From: Pleodorina starrii
Lineage: Eukaryota > Chlorophyta > Chlorophyceae > Chlamydomonadales > Volvocaceae
Length of the DNA stretch: 64,000 nt
Assembly: GCA_030267565.1 (NCBI GenBank)
Contig: BRXU01000026.1
Location: forward strand, 1,574,501-1,638,500
Direction: 5' to 3'
Made by a program: the position numbers and the translations under genes
The notes under the pieces: model-generated
Database searches by the model: none
What the model saw: the letters and a program-made list of their open reading frames with translations, nothing else
Told to the model about the DNA's origin: nothing
Shown here: positions 1 to 12,397 of the stretch, piece after piece
Position numbering within the stretch: position 1 is the stretch's first letter
Layout: every line of letters starts with the position of its first letter

Positions 1-240
1 GCGCCGGCACGGGTGTCAGCGGCGGGGGATCAGCGGAGGCGACGCTTCAACATGCTCTGCAGGTGCGATACGCCGATACAGGAGAATGGGAGGGCAGACT
101 GCTGAGTTTTTGGCCTCTGGGTATGCTGGCCCTTTTTCCACTGCCCCTCCGTTCCGTTCCAACGTTTTCCCTGCACTGGACAGCAGTGTACGAAGTAACC
201 ATTACCACTGCCCGCCTGCCGTGTTTCGATTTTGTTGCAG

Positions 241-1344
241 GCGCTGCGCGGGGAGCACCAGCGCCTTGTGCAGCGCCTGGATGCCAAGCGTCAGCAGATG
301 CAGCAGCGGGGCGCCCACGTACCGAAGGCGATGCTCACCGACCCGTGGTTCATAGCCGCCTTGGCGGAGGTGCAGCAGATCCGCGCCCGCATCCAGCAGC
401 TGGAGCTGGCTCTCGCGGATTTCCTGCGAGCGGACGCCGAAGCCGGGCCCGGCGCGGCGGCGGCGGCGGCGCCCTCGGCTGCTGCTGCAGGCCCCTATCC
501 TTTCATCCCCGGTTTGCCGCCCTTCAATGCGGCAGCTGCCGCTTCGAGCAGCAGCAGCAACGCCTTCCAGCAGCTGCCGCCCTTCTTTGGCGCGCAGCCT
601 GCGATGATGGCGGTGCCGCCGATGATGATGATGCCCTTCGTGCCCGTTTCGACGGGGGCCAACTCTGCAGCTGCCCCAGCCGCGGCCGCCGGACCCGCTG
701 TGGCGGCGCTGCAGGTGCCGCTGCACCACCACCAGCTCGCCGCGGCCGCTGCCGCGGCCGCCGCATCCGCAGCGGCGGCGGCCATGTTTGGCGCCGGCGT
801 GTTCCCCAACGGGGGCGGCATGTTCTTTGTGCCGCATCCGCTGCAGCCGCAGCAGCCTGCGCAGCAGGCCGCAGCGGCGGCGGACCCGTCAGGAGCCGGC
901 GCAAGCGCAGCATCGGGCGCCGGAGAGGGCGCAGGCAACGCGGAGCCTGCTTCTGCAGCCACAGTCCCAGCAGCCGCCGCCGCCGTCACAAGCAGCTCTT
1001 CGGAGGAGACCGCCCCTGCGGTGGCCGCTGCGGTGGCTCCTCCAAAGGACCCAGCGACCAGCGCCAGCGGTAGCGATGTGGTTCTGGCGCCGGAGGCGGG
1101 CTCCACGGGGGCAGAGGTGGAGCCCGGGGCTGCGGAGGATGCGCCATCTGCGGCTAGCGCCGCCGCAGCGACGGCCGAGCCGGTCGCGCCGGCGCCTGCG
1201 GCAGGTGAGGAGGCTGCTCCCGCTGCCGTTGCGCTGGCTGGTGCCGACGGGGAGGCCACGGAGGCGGGCGGGGCGGGCGCGGAGGAGGATCCGCAGGAGG
1301 CGATTCGCCGCATCCGTCTTCAGCGCTTCGGACAGCAGTCGTAG
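241..1344 (+). CDS. Ala-rich protein, terminal exon (partial gene)
   Basis: Not recognised. An open exon starts after a pyrimidine-rich acceptor (TTTTGTTGCAG, ending at 240) and reaches a TAG at 1342-1344. The first 65 or so residues are charged and look helical (EHQRLVQRLDAKRQQ, then WFIAALAEVQQIRARIQQLE), possibly a short coiled coil. The rest is Ala/Pro/Gly/Ser low complexity with Met- and His-rich patches, typical of volvocine nuclear proteins. The gene begins left of the window, so neither start nor full length is visible. A TGTAA at 1575-1579 fits a polyadenylation signal about 230 bases after the stop. No catalytic motif is visible. Confidence 0.6.
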   Translation, partial: ALRGEHQRLVQRLDAKRQQMQQRGAHVPKAMLTDPWFIAALAEVQQIRARIQQLELALADFLRADAEAGPGAAAAAAPSAAAAGPYPFIPGLPPFNAAAAASSSSSNAFQQLPPFFGAQPAMMAVPPMMMMPFVPVSTGANSAAAPAAAAGPAVAALQVPLHHHQLAAAAAAAAASAAAAAMFGAGVFPNGGGMFFVPHPLQPQQPAQQAAAAADPSGAGASAASGAGEGAGNAEPASAATVPAAAAAVTSSSSEETAPAVAAAVAPPKDPATSASGSDVVLAPEAGSTGAEVEPGAAEDAPSAASAAAATAEPVAPAPAAGEEAAPAAVALAGADGEATEAGGAGAEEDPQEAIRRIRLQRFGQQS

Positions 1345-1574
1345 CGGCAGCAGCAGCAGCAGTAGTAGCAGTGTCGTCGGGCATGGGCGGACGCGTCAGT
1401 TCCGCACCCATTGCAGCGGGATGTGGGGGCACAGGCTTCCTGTGTGTCTGAGAGTGGGTTGCACACTGGTCCCGAGAGGCGCCAACATGCCAACTGTCTG
1501 GAAAAGGGCGCCTCGTTCGTTGAAGAACTTGCGGCAGATGAGGTTTAGGGTGTTGTGGAAGGTTTCGATTCCGT

Positions 1575-1579
1575 TGTAA
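1575..1579 (+). terminator. Candidate polyadenylation signal TGTAA
   Basis: TGTAA is the standard green-algal poly(A) signal and lies 231 bases after the stop at 1344. Inferred from motif and position only. Confidence 0.4.
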
Positions 1580-1599
1580 GAGAGTTGTTCTTGAGCCTT

Positions 1600-3160
1600 G
1601 TATGTCGGACTGATTGGGCAAAGGTGGCGTTGGCACAGCACGCCACGGAGTGTTCGGGGGTGGGGGAGGGGAGTCGTTGGGTCAAGGATATCGTGTGAGA
1701 GCATGGGGTCACATGAGGCCTTGTGCGGACTTTTTGAGCTGTTTGGATGCGGGGAGTTGCGGATCTCTCTCTCTCTCTCGAGTGAGTCTGTAAGGCGCTG
1801 GCTGCAGTTTTTGCGTGGGACCGAGATGACGCAGACGGCCCCGATTGGCCGGCCCGCAGGCGACCTTCGGGGAGGGTTGTGCTGCAAGTATGTGCTGGAT
1901 TGGGGGCTGCATTGAAGGGCGCTCCTGCGGTCATTGGGAGTAGCGCATGGAGAACTGCCAACGCCCTGTGCTCTCCACCAGCGGTGTCATCGATGCGCAA
2001 CATGGGTGTGGCATGATGTCGAGGATGTAGAAGGTGACAGCTGCGAAAGCTTTACCTGCCCGCAGTCCAGCTGTAACCTGTTGCTCTCTGTAACCTGGTC
2101 TGCGCCAACGAGTCCATCCGGCACGCCACACACGTACACGACCCCGGGGGCGCATTGGGCTCTGGGTTTTGGCCGCCGAACTGGCACGCACCCTTGATGC
2201 CCTTTGCTCGGGTGCACATAAGACACAGCCCAGCGCGGATACCGTTCGGGTAAGCCGAAGCTGCTTTTACCCCGGCCTGAGGAATGAAGCCAGTGGTGTC
2301 GTGTTGGCGTTTGGCCCGAGCACGCTCCCGACAGCCTGCCCCCCCGCTCTCGCTGCGGCGTCCAACTGGTGAAAGCCGGAGGGTGAGTTTGTGGCTCTTG
2401 GCCCCGACGCAATTTGTGTGAGGGTACATGGTGTCGTCTGGTGTAATGCCTAGGCACGTTAAATGTAATGCGAGCAGTGTCACACGCGTTCTCAGGCGTT
2501 CTAGCTCAGCAAAGCGTGGACGCTGGCGTGGAAGCAGCGCCGACGTGTTTCGCTGGCGCCCTTAGCATCCGCTTTCTCGTTGGCTGTTCCTCCTGGCGCC
2601 CATCACTGGACGCTTTTGGCAACTCGGATCATTCTCGGATTCCAGCATTCCGCAGGCGTGTCAATGACATGCAACGGCCAACGGCATATGCCATCCCGGA
2701 AAACGTCCAACGGTATGAACGTGCGCACAATTTGTCAGGACTGGCTGCGCCGCTCTACCAGATGTTTATAATCGTCCGCGTTTGATTCTTGACCCTTCCC
2801 TGAAAGTGAACTTTAGAGTTATCCAAGCGCTCATTGTAGTATATGTCGTCAAGCTTGCAACTATGCAGAGCTGTTTTCGGCTCGTGATGATGTAGGCGAT
2901 ACATCCAACGCTTAAGGCGACGCACATTACGGCTTTGGTGGGCGTCGGATGTTCATTGAACAGTCCGTGAAGCTGCCCACGCGCACAAAGGCATAGGGTT
3001 CTAGGCGAATGTTCCGCTCGGGCATTGCTTTTACGGACTTAACCGTAAACTCTGCCTGCGACGACCTCTTTCCGGTGGGTTTCGCGGGATTCGGGTTTCA
3101 TCCGCCAACTCCGGCAGCCGGGGCCTGCAACGTACTGATTCCTGGATGATATGATAACTT
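1600..3160. other. Intergenic stretch, no gene recognised
   Basis: No convincing exon chain was found on either strand. The open frames here lack family motifs or coherent splice sites. The 5' exons of the gene beginning near 3164 may be hidden here, because its first visible exon has no start codon. Confidence 0.3.
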
Positions 3161-3163
3161 TAG

Positions 3164-6100
3164 GGCGTTGAGGATGTGGACGCTCAGGCCACGCTGCAGC
3201 TCCGCGCTGCGCTGGACGCTTTTGAGGAGGGCGTCTTCGAGTTCCACAACCGGGCAGCCGCGCAGCAGGCGACGAGCGGCTCCCCAGCCGATACCGGGTG
3301 AGGCCATGACAGAGCGCAGCGATGGCTCAGCTCCAAAGCCGGCAAAGCTCCTGCGGGTCAATTTCGGTGAACGACAGAGGCGGAGGTCGTTGTTGGTTTG
3401 CTGTGGGGCCCGCCCAAAGCGTGGCGGTTTGTGTCACGTGCGGGCCGGGGCACGGTCCCCCAAGTCACACGGCCTAACATGGGACAGCCGGGCCCAGCGC
3501 CAAATCAGACGCCTCAGCTGCGGAGAGCCCGGCCCGGTCGCCACTCTTGGCCCGGGCGCGCTGCGGCGGTGCCGTGCCTCCGTGCCCGCTGCCGCCGCCT
3601 CCCGCGCCCATCTCCGCCCTCCCTCCCTCCTTTCCTCCATCCCTCCCTTCGGTCGGCCAAACGCGCAGAGCCAAGGGACGTCGACGCACCCGACGGGAGC
3701 AGGTGGGCGGAATGGCGTGGTTCCGGAGCGGGGCGAGGGAGAGGGGCTAGCGGTCCACGGTCGCTCGCGGGGTTGCGCTACCGGTAACGTGACGCTGGTA
3801 TCGAGGCGACGATGCTAAACGCGGCAACAACTCTCCTCTCCTGTCCTCTCCTCAGGTCTACGCCAGCCGCATACCGGAGGACCGGCAGTTCTTCCGACCG
3901 GTTGAGGTACAGAGCGCCGAGTGGGCGGCATTCAAGCCGCACCTGTGGCTGAGGGGCAGGCAGGTGCGTGCGTGCGCGTGTGTGGGGAGGGGGGGCTGAG
4001 GGGCTGAGGGGCTGGGGGGCTGAGGGGCTGAGGGGCTGAGGGGCTGAGGGGCGGGCAGCTCCGGGTGCGGTAAGCTGGGGACTGTGGGAACGCGACACAC
4101 GAGCTGGAGCGGAGCTGAAGCGGAGTGGAGCGGAGCTGTAGCGGAGCGGAGCGGAGAGAGAGCATCAAACGCAGCCACCGTGCCGCGCCGGTGCCGCGCC
4201 GTGCCGTGCCGTGCCGCGCCCGCAGCTTTTCTGGGGAGAACCTCACCGCTCTCCGCCCACCCCGGTCCCGCGCCCCTGCCAGGTGCTGTCGGCCGAGCCG
4301 TCTCCGCACCCACACCCGCATCCAAACCCGCACCCACATGCGCATTCGCATTCGCCGCCAGCGGCAGCGGCAGCGGGCCCCGGCGCCCAGGTCTCCACGT
4401 CGCCGGCGCCCAAGTCCGGCAGCCCAGCGGCAGCAGCGGCGGCCGCTGCCGCTGCCGCTGCCGCTGCCGCCGCAGCGGCGGCGGCGGCGGCGGCGGCGGG
4501 GTCATCCCCGGGCAGCCGACCGGCGGCGGTGGCAGCCGCGGCGGGCCCCGAGCTGGTCGTGCGGGGCAGCAAGATGCGTCTGGTGCCGCCACCGCCGGAA
4601 TCAGAGGTATGCCACGTGTGACTGCTTCCCGTGGTATTGCTGGGAGGGCGGGCCCTGCGGGAGGGCTCGGGGTCGGGCTCGGGGTCGGGGCTCTGTTGGT
4701 CACCGGTACTGTGCCGGTATTGCGTGCTCAGCACGCTCAGCACGGAGCACGCTCAGCACGCAGCAGGGCGTGTGGCGTTTTGATGCTGCTCGTCCGTTGG
4801 ACCATGCGCACATCCCTCGTCGCAGCTCAGCCATGTATGTGGCTGCCACGCCAAGTACTGCGCTACTGCCTGTCCAGGAACATCAGTACGAGTACGGCGG
4901 CGGATCATAATCACACACACCGCACAACTCCCGCCGCCGCGAGTATCTATCTTCTTTGTCCTTCCCTCTCCTTCCTTCTTCCTTTTTCCATCCGCCGCCG
5001 CCGCCGCCCTCTCTCTCTCTCTTTCCGTCGGGGTGTTCCCTCGGCGGCGCCGCAGGTGGTTGCCCAGGAGGAAGTCCTGGCGTCGGACGGCACCTACGAG
5101 GAGACGTTTGTCGTACAGTACGACGAGTGGGAGGCGCACGTGCCGGCCCACCTGCGGCGGCGGCGGGGCCGGCCGCGCGACGAGAAGGCGGTCGCCATCG
5201 GCCTGCCGCCCGTCGAGCCAAAGAGCGCCGTACTGTACGACATTGCAGGGACGGTACGACGCGGGTCCGCGGCTGTGGCACATCATGCGCAATACACACG
5301 CACGGGGCTGTCGCTTGAACGGGAGGAAAAATAACCGGGACCGGACGCCTTTGGAGGCCAGGGCCTTTGGAGAAGGTGCCAGCAGCCGCCTCCTCCGCTG
5401 CCTCCCAGCCGTCCGTGCGCTTCATCTGTGTTTCCTTTTGCGCCGCCTACTTGAAGGAACCCCCGCGCGCCCGCAATCTCCGCCACCGCCTCACCCCCCC
5501 CCCCCAGTTGCTGCCTGAGCTCTGGTCGCGCCTCGCGCCGCTGCTGGCGCCGCTGCTGGGCCAGCTAGCGGCGGAGCGGCGGGAGCAGCCCGACGGCGTC
5601 GGCCGCGGCGCGTCGGCCGCCTTCCGCGCCGGCGGCGGCGGCGCCGCCGCCGGCGGCCGCCTGGGCGGCGGCGCCGGCGCCGGCGGCGGCGAGTTTGAGA
5701 TCATCACGTTCAGTTCCGGAGACGAGGAGGGGTTGAGCGGCGAGGTTCTGATCGGCGGCAGCGACTTGGCTCTGGGCCTGGGCCACGGCCCGCGGCTCGA
5801 CGCCGACGACGGCGACGGCGACTGGCCGTACGCCGCACACGGGGGCGGCGGCGGCGGCGGCGGCGGCGAGCATTACCACTGCACGTCAGCCGCGGCGCGC
5901 GGCGGTCACGGACTCGGGTCCTTGGACAGCGCCGGCGGGGGAGGCAGCATCCTGGAGTGCGAGTCGTACGACAGCGACGGGGAACTGTACCGCGCCATCG
6001 GCGGCGGCGGCGGCGGCTTCCCGCCGGACTCCGTCAAGCTCATCCCGCCGCCGGACGGCCCGCTGGCGGTGACGGTAACGGCGACGGCGGCGCCTGGCGG

Positions 6101-9100
6101 CGGCGGTGGTCGTACGCCGCCGCCGGGGCCGCCGCCGGTGCTGCCCCGGGACCGGGACCTGGCGCGGGCGCCGCCGCCGCCGCCGCTGGCGCGGCCGTCG
6201 GTGCCGCCGGTGGTGCCGCCGGCGCTGACCTCGCCCTCACAGTCCTCGCAACCCCACTCGCGCTCGCCGTCGCTGACGCAGGCGCCGCCGGTTCGCTTCT
6301 CGTACACCGGCGAAGCCGCCGCCGCCGCCGCCGCCGCGCCGCCGGCGGCGGCGCTGGCGCTGGCGCCACTGGCGCCCCTGCAGGTGCTGCCGCCGACCAA
6401 CTCCGTTTCCCCACGTACGACGACGCAACAGACCCACGGGTCGCCTGGGGTGCAGCCGCTTCCGCCGCCGCCGGCGCTGCAGCACACCGCAGAGTCGCTC
6501 GCACTGTTTGGCCTCGTCCCGTTGCAGCATTCGCAACACCAGCATTCGCAGCAGCAGCAACAGTCGGGGCACGCTGCACTGGGGCTGGTCCCGCGGCGCA
6601 TGCCGTCGCTGGGCCTGATGTCCGTACCGCCGCCGTACACCGGCGCCAGTACGAGCACGAGCACGAGCGCGCAGCCGCCGATCACCACCGCGACGTCGGG
6701 GCTGCTGGAGGTGCGAGAGATGCGAAAGGGGGATGGGATCCAAGCTACGCATCTCGTCGCTGTGTCGTTCTGCGCGATATGTACGGATGTACGGCCTCGG
6801 ATGTACGGCAACCGGGGCGTCAGGCAACAGGGGCTGATAATCTGATCCTAATCAGGACAGGGCCCTCCCCGGTGGGGTCTCGCAAACGTTCACCGCCCTC
6901 CCTCCCTGCCTCCGACTCCTTCCCCTCCTCCGCCCCCTTTCCCAAGTCAGCTTGCTTCTTCGGACTCTCTATCTCTGCTGCCTTCCTCCGCCGCCTTCCT
7001 CTGCCTGCGTGTGCGCGTTTGTGTTTGGTTCCGCGGCTCCGGAACCAATCTCCCTTCGCCTTCGTCAAGCAGGTCAGCGGGATTGTGGTCCCAGGCACCG
7101 GCGGTGGCGGAGGCGGCGGCGGCGGCGGCGTGGCGCGAGGGACGTCCGTTGCAGCGGGCGGCGGCGGCGGGGGCGCCGCCGCCACTGTTGGCAAGACCCC
7201 ACGAGGCAGCGTTGGCGCTGTCAGCAGGTGCGTGTGTGTGTGTGTGTGCGTATGTGTATGTGTGTGTGTGTGAAGCTGCGACGATGAGCCGTCGACGGGT
7301 TCCCATCGTGCGCTCCCTCTCTCGCTCGCTCACTCAGTTCCCACGGTTTCGTCTCGGCTCGGCTGGTCCTCCGCGTCGTCGCTTTCGCTTCCCGCTTCCT
7401 TTTCTGCACCATCACCCCCGCCCCCCGTCCCCCCTTCAATGCGCGTGTGTGTGTCAAGCCGCCCCATCTTTCCTCCTTTCGCTCCTCCTCGACCTCAGCG
7501 CCTTCGGCGGCAGTCCCTCCCCCGTGGCCGCCCTCTCCCAGCACTCCCGCTTCCTGGCAGCACCAGGGCCGGGCGCGCCGGCTGGAGGACCAGGGCCCTC
7601 CGCTGGCGTCAGCGGCGGGGCCGGCGGCGGCGGCGGCGGCGGCTCGCCGACGCGCATGCGCCACTCCGGCGTCGCTGTCGGCTCGGCGATGCCGCCGGGC
7701 TCCGCGGCGGCTCCGGCGGGAGTCACTGCCACCGGCGGCGGCGGCGGCGGCGGCGGCGCCGCCGCCGCCGCCGCCGCTGGCGGCGGCGCCGGGGCTTCCG
7801 CACGCGTCCGGCATCCGCACGCAGGGAACGCGGGGGCATCTGGCGTCGCCGGCGGCGGCGGCGGCGGCCACCATTCCGTGCACTTGGCGCCGCTGACGGC
7901 GGCGCCGGCGGCGGCGACCGCCGCGCTGGGCACTGGGGCGGCGGCGGCGGCGCAGCTGCGGCAGCTGCAGCAGGCGCCTTCCCACCCGCCGCCGCCGGCG
8001 CCTGCCGGGATGTCGTCCCTGTCGTTCCGCTCCGCCGCGGGCGGTGGCGGCGGCGGCGGCGGCGGCGTGGCACCGGTGGTGACGGCGGTGGCGATTGTTT
8101 CCACTTCCGCGGCGGTGGCGACTCGCGGAGTGTCAGGCGAGCTCGTAGGTGGTCGGGGCGCGCCATCGCTGTCGTGTTTCTCGGAGGTGAGGACATCGAC
8201 GGTGGCGGCGTTGTGGGGGGACGGGCGCGGGTGGGGGGGGGGCCCGAGGGCGAGCCAAGTGGGAGACGGGGCGGGTGGGGCGGCTTGGTGGCCCTGGGCT
8301 GACCTGGCCTACCGACACCGCGTAGCCTAACCCCGGGCGAGGGGGAGAGGATGGCGTTTGTGTGCACGTGCACGTGCACGTGCGGAGCTCGCCACCGCCC
8401 GGCGCTTTATGCGTGCGTGCGTGCGTGCGTGCGTCAGCCGACAGCCGACAGCCGACAGCCGGTACCGGCGTCGCACCCCCTCTCAGCCCCTCTCTTCCAG
8501 CCCCCCGTCTCTCGCTTCCAGCTCCGCGGGACGTGTCGTCAATTTACGGCTAGACGCTCGACGCCGTTCGGCCCGCCCTCAAACCCCACGCCCAACGCGG
8601 CCACACCCCACACCCCACGCCGCGTCCGCCCCCGCGACCTGCCATCTTGTAAAGATACCCCGCCCCCCCCCCGCGTCCGCCCCCGCGTCCGCCCCCGCCG
8701 CCCCCCGCCGCCCCCCGCCGCCCTGCAGGCGTCCTTTCCGGCTCCCCTGTCCCACACCGGCAGCAGCGGCAGCGTCAGCAGTAGCTGCTGCGGCGGAGGC
8801 GGCGGAGGCGGCGGTGCCCGGAGCAGCCCCCTGAGGCGGGGCTCCTCCTCCCAATGCCAGATGCAGATGCACCTGCCAACCGGCGGGGCGGCAACGGCGG
8901 CGGCGCCGCCGCCGCCGCCGCCGGGGCCCCAGCTGCAGCAGGCTGGAAGCGGGAGTGGTGGCGGTGGTGGCGGTGGTGGCGGTGTCTCGGCGGCTGCCGC
9001 CGCCGCAGCTGCTGCTGCCGCTGCCGCGGGGCCGACCGCGGGCAGACGGCTCCCTGCGCTGTCGCTGTCGCGCAACGCCCTCAACGCCGGCGCCAGCGCT

Positions 9101-9142
9101 GGCGCCAGCCCAACCTCCCACCCGCCTACGGGGCCTGCGTGA
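3164..9142 (+). CDS. Large unrecognised protein with Gly/Ala/Pro tracts, multi-exon
   Basis: Not recognised. A chain of exons shares one reading frame with consistent phases: 3856-3963, 4283-4606, 5056-5253, 5508-6710, 7073-7227, 7499-8186 and 8729-9142 (TGA), together about 1030 codons. An upstream exon 3164-3297 looks coding (DAQATLQLRAALDAFEEGV) but its phase does not join 3856, so another small exon between them is likely and the start is not located. Non-repetitive islands include RIPEDRQFFRPVEVQSAEW in exon 3856, YDEWEAHVPAHLRRRRGRP in exon 5056 and LLPELWSRLAPLLAPLLGQL at 5508. The remainder is poly-Gly, poly-Ala, His-Pro and Gln/His tracts. Donors are GTGCGT, GTATGC, GTACGA, GTGCGA and GTGAGG. 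The low-complexity composition suggests a nuclear scaffold or regulatory protein, but this is only inference. Confidence 0.6.
3988..4066 (+). repeat. G-rich intronic minisatellite near a 5' splice site
   Basis: Tandem copies of GGGGCTGA, G-rich on the sense strand, start about 25 bases inside the intron whose donor follows the exon ending at 3963. Confidence 0.7.
7228..7271 (+). repeat. (GT)n microsatellite starting at a 5' splice site
   Basis: An alternating GT tract, slightly interrupted, begins with the donor GTGCGT directly after the exon ending at 7227. The splice donor is thus the first unit of the repeat. Confidence 0.75.
8662..8728 (+). repeat. C-rich tandem repeat ending at a 3' splice site
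   Basis: Repeats of CCCCGCGTCCGCC and CCCCCGCCG run directly into the acceptor CCCTGCAG of the exon at 8729. They form the polypyrimidine-like tract. Confidence 0.65.
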
Positions 9143-9554
9143 TGGCGTCGGGCGACGGGAGCGCGGAGGGGTATATTGAAAACGGCCCGGGACGAGGGAA
9201 CGCAACGCGGAGGGGGAGCGGGGAGCGGGAGGGTTACAGTGGGCATCTCCGGTGGGGAGGGAAGGGAAGGGGAGGGGCGTGTGATGGTCTGATGGAGCGG
9301 GCGGCATCATCCCTTAGGCAAGGCGTGGCGGCGAACACCGAGTGGGTCCGCGCACGGCTCCAGCTGCGCTGCCTGCCTGGGCTAGCCAGCTGCCTGCCTG
9401 GGCTATCCGTGTGGAGGCGGCGCCTGTCGGGTCGTGTGGAGGGCGTTGGCGGTGGGGACTGACTGGGGCGGCGGCTGGGGAGACCGGCGTGGCCCGGGGA
9501 TATCGGTTGTTACGCGGTGGTGTCATGTCGTGGAGTTGCGGTGGTGTCGTGTCG

Positions 9555-9559
9555 TGTAA
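9555..9559 (+). terminator. Candidate polyadenylation signal TGTAA
   Basis: TGTAA lies 413 bases after the TGA at 9142, suggesting a 3' UTR of roughly 430 bases. Motif-based inference. Confidence 0.45.
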
Positions 9560-9659
9560 AACATTGATGAAAATCCAGCAGCGCAGCCGCTGTTGTGATG
9601 TGGCCGTTGGGAAGCGTAGGGGATTCAGGAAGCGCAGCCTGCAGTGCACAGGTGGGGCA

Positions 9660-12390
9660 GTGTGGGCTCCGGATGTGGGCGGGAACCCAGCTCACTGACC
9701 GACTACTACGACCACGACTACGACTATTACGATGAGTACGACGACCAGTTGTTGTTGTTGTTGTTGGGCCCCATTGGGCCTCTCAATCGGGCAGCGGACA
9801 GGCGGACAGGCGGGGGTGACACCTGACGCGAAGATGACTCTCTTGGCCCCCAACAACCGCCAATAACCGCCAATAACCGCCAATGTGCGCATCCCCGGGC
9901 GTTGGGCTGCTGGCGGGCAGGCCGGCTCACGGAGCGGCGCCCCGATGGGAGGGCCATCGGGGCATTGCGGCACTCCGCCCCGCCCTGCCCCGCCCTGCCC
10001 TGTACGATAGGTGTCTCTTCCGCCTCTCTTCCTCCTCATGTGTCATGTGCGATGCTCGCGCCTCTGGGGTGCTGATGGTGTGTGCTGCTGATGGTGTGTG
10101 CTGCTGATGACGCTGGTGTTGTGATATGTGATGCTGGTGATGTGATGTGTGATGCTGATGCTGGAGATGTGTGATGATCCCGCCTCTGGTCCCCGTGATG
10201 CTGGTGATGTGGTGATGTCCCTGATGCCTTCTGTGGTCCCCTTTAGTCCGTCAAGTGTGTGGGATGCTTCGGAACCCGCCGGCAGTCCCTGCCTCTGCCT
10301 CTCCCCATGCCGCCATGCGACGCACACATCGGCGGCCTGGGCGACGCCTCCGCGCCTCTGGCGTCGCCCACAATATGTACAGCACGGTACGGCAGGTGAG
10401 GGCAGATGGGATGACACCGCAGGTGTCGGTAGGCGGGCGACGGTGCAGGGTTGGCGATCGGTTGGCGGCGGCGTGGGCCGCTGGGCCGCTGGCCCCGGCG
10501 TTGGGAGGCCGCGGTCGTGTTGGCTGGAGGACCTGGCCGGCGATCCCCCCACCCGCACAACCTTTTGACGATGACGGACAGGGCTAAAGGGGGGAGCAAG
10601 GAAATGGTGCGGAGCCGGTTCCTTCCTTCCTGCCGCCCTGGCCCTGGCCCTCTGCCTTGACGGCTGCGGTGCGGTCATCAGTCAGTCAGTCAGTCAGTCA
10701 GTAACCACCCACAGACACGTGGCGCGCGTGCGCGGGCGGGGGCTGCACCCTGGCTACCCTAGCTACCCCTGGCTACCCTCGGCCTACCTACCCGCGGCCG
10801 CCTGGAGGGAGGCGCCCTGGAGGCCCGCCCGGGTACCGTACCTTCAGGCCCTGGGAGGCACCTGGGTACGGTATACCTACCCTTTTGCCCTTGGAGTGAA
10901 GGGCCTCAAGACGGACAGAACGGTTTTACAGCTTCACACACGGGACGGGGACGGGGCCACAGCACGCGGCCAGCGGAAAGTCACATAAGAGCTTATATAT
11001 GCGGGTAGGGCATACCGGGAAGAAGAAAAACCCAGAGTCCTTCGGCGATGTGATGCCACCGCCCACAACCACCCTCGCAGGAACGGGCGGCCAGTGCGCA
11101 GCACCCAGCTGCTCTCCTCCCCCTCCCCCTCCCCCTCCCCCTCCCCCTCCCCCTCCCCCTCCCCCTCCCCCTCCCCCTCCCCCTCCCCCTCCCCCTCCCC
11201 CTCCCCCTCCCCCTCCCCCTCCCCCTCCCCCTCCCCCTCCCCCTCCCCCTCCCCCTCCCCCTCCCCCTCCCCCTCCCGCTTCGTCTTTACTAACCCGGGT
11301 AACCCCCTTTGCCTTGGAGGGCTCCCAGGGGCCTTCCAGGGCCTGGGTCTTCGTGAACAGCAGTTGGCTCCCTCGGGGGCCGGCGTTCCGTTCACGTTCG
11401 TTGCGAGGGAGGCAGCGGGAGTTGTGCGGTGAGGTGGGCGGCGGCTCTGTTCCAGAGACCCAGGCGTTAGGGATTTGCAGGGCTGGGGCGGGACGGCCGG
11501 GGCTGAAGCCTGTTGCCGGGTGCTGGGCTCCTGGGCACGGATGGGAGGAACGGGCGGATGGTCCTGCGCTTGGGCTGGCCGCGCTTCTGGAGATCTGGAC
11601 GGATGGGCGGTCGCCTTGTTGAGGTGTTCCGCCTGGTAGGACCGGTAAGCACCGCTCATCATCCGTGCTGTACTGGCAGCACTGCCTGAGGCTAGGCCCC
11701 CAAAATTGGTTAAGCCAAATGCCAAATGCCAAATGCAGGGTATGTGTGTGCGCTCACGTGTGCGTTGTCGCCATTGCGTAGGGGTGGTGGGTGCGCCCTA
11801 CCCGGTGGCTGGGTGTCGCTAAGCTATTGGATGCGGCTGCCTGCTGGTGCCCCCGATCCCCGGCAATCCGTGCCTAATTGCCTATCGGAACGTGTCGGAG
11901 ATCTTGGCGGAGGTTTGAGGGTTCTGCGTGTTTTATACGTCCATCGGCACTAAACCTCACTGGAAATCTTATCTATCGCCCTGTACGCGCGCGTGCGCGC
12001 GGTGACTCGTATGTACCGGCACACCAGGCTTCTTTCCTACATCTGTCCATGCGGATTAAGTGTCAAACTTTTTTATTGCGTTTTGTTTGTGCCCCTGTCA
12101 GTTCCACAGGGCACCAAACCGCGCGGGGGGACAATAGGACCGGGAATAGGGGCGGGTGGACGAAGCCGTTGCGTACTGTGGTATATATAACAGTATCGGT
12201 ATGACGTCGTTTTTATCCAAGGTTGATATACAAACTGTTATCTTGTTACTCTCGTTGGGCATTCCTGATAGCTGCCGCCTTTCCCTGTCTTTCGGTTCTG
12301 CTGCAGCTGGCTGCAGCTTGTGTGATATGGTGCGATTACAGGCGAAAAGTAAATGAAATATGCGTACTGACCATTGTTGACAAGTTATCA
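9660..12390. other. Intergenic region rich in simple repeats
   Basis: No gene recognised. It contains a TAC/GAC-type microsatellite and GTT run near 9700-9770, a degenerate TGATG/TGCTGATG repeat around 10070-10215, an AGTC run at 10679-10703, and the long hexanucleotide tract listed separately. Confidence 0.4.
11115..11277 (+). repeat. (CCCCCT)n hexanucleotide microsatellite
   Basis: About 27 nearly perfect copies of CCCCCT. The long Pro-Pro-Ser or Gly frames read from it on both strands are artefacts of the repeat. Confidence 0.95.
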
Positions 12391-12397
12391 ATAATAC

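Noticed and set aside
2468..2785. 105-codon ORF as a possible small gene or first exon
   Set aside because: No motif, and no splice connection to the downstream exon chain could be shown.
5906..6811. 301-codon minus-strand Gly-rich ORF
   Set aside because: Antisense shadow of the exon 5508-6710.
10926..11732. Long minus-strand poly-Gly/Glu ORFs and plus-strand poly-Pro ORF
   Set aside because: They are products of the (CCCCCT)n tract in several frames.
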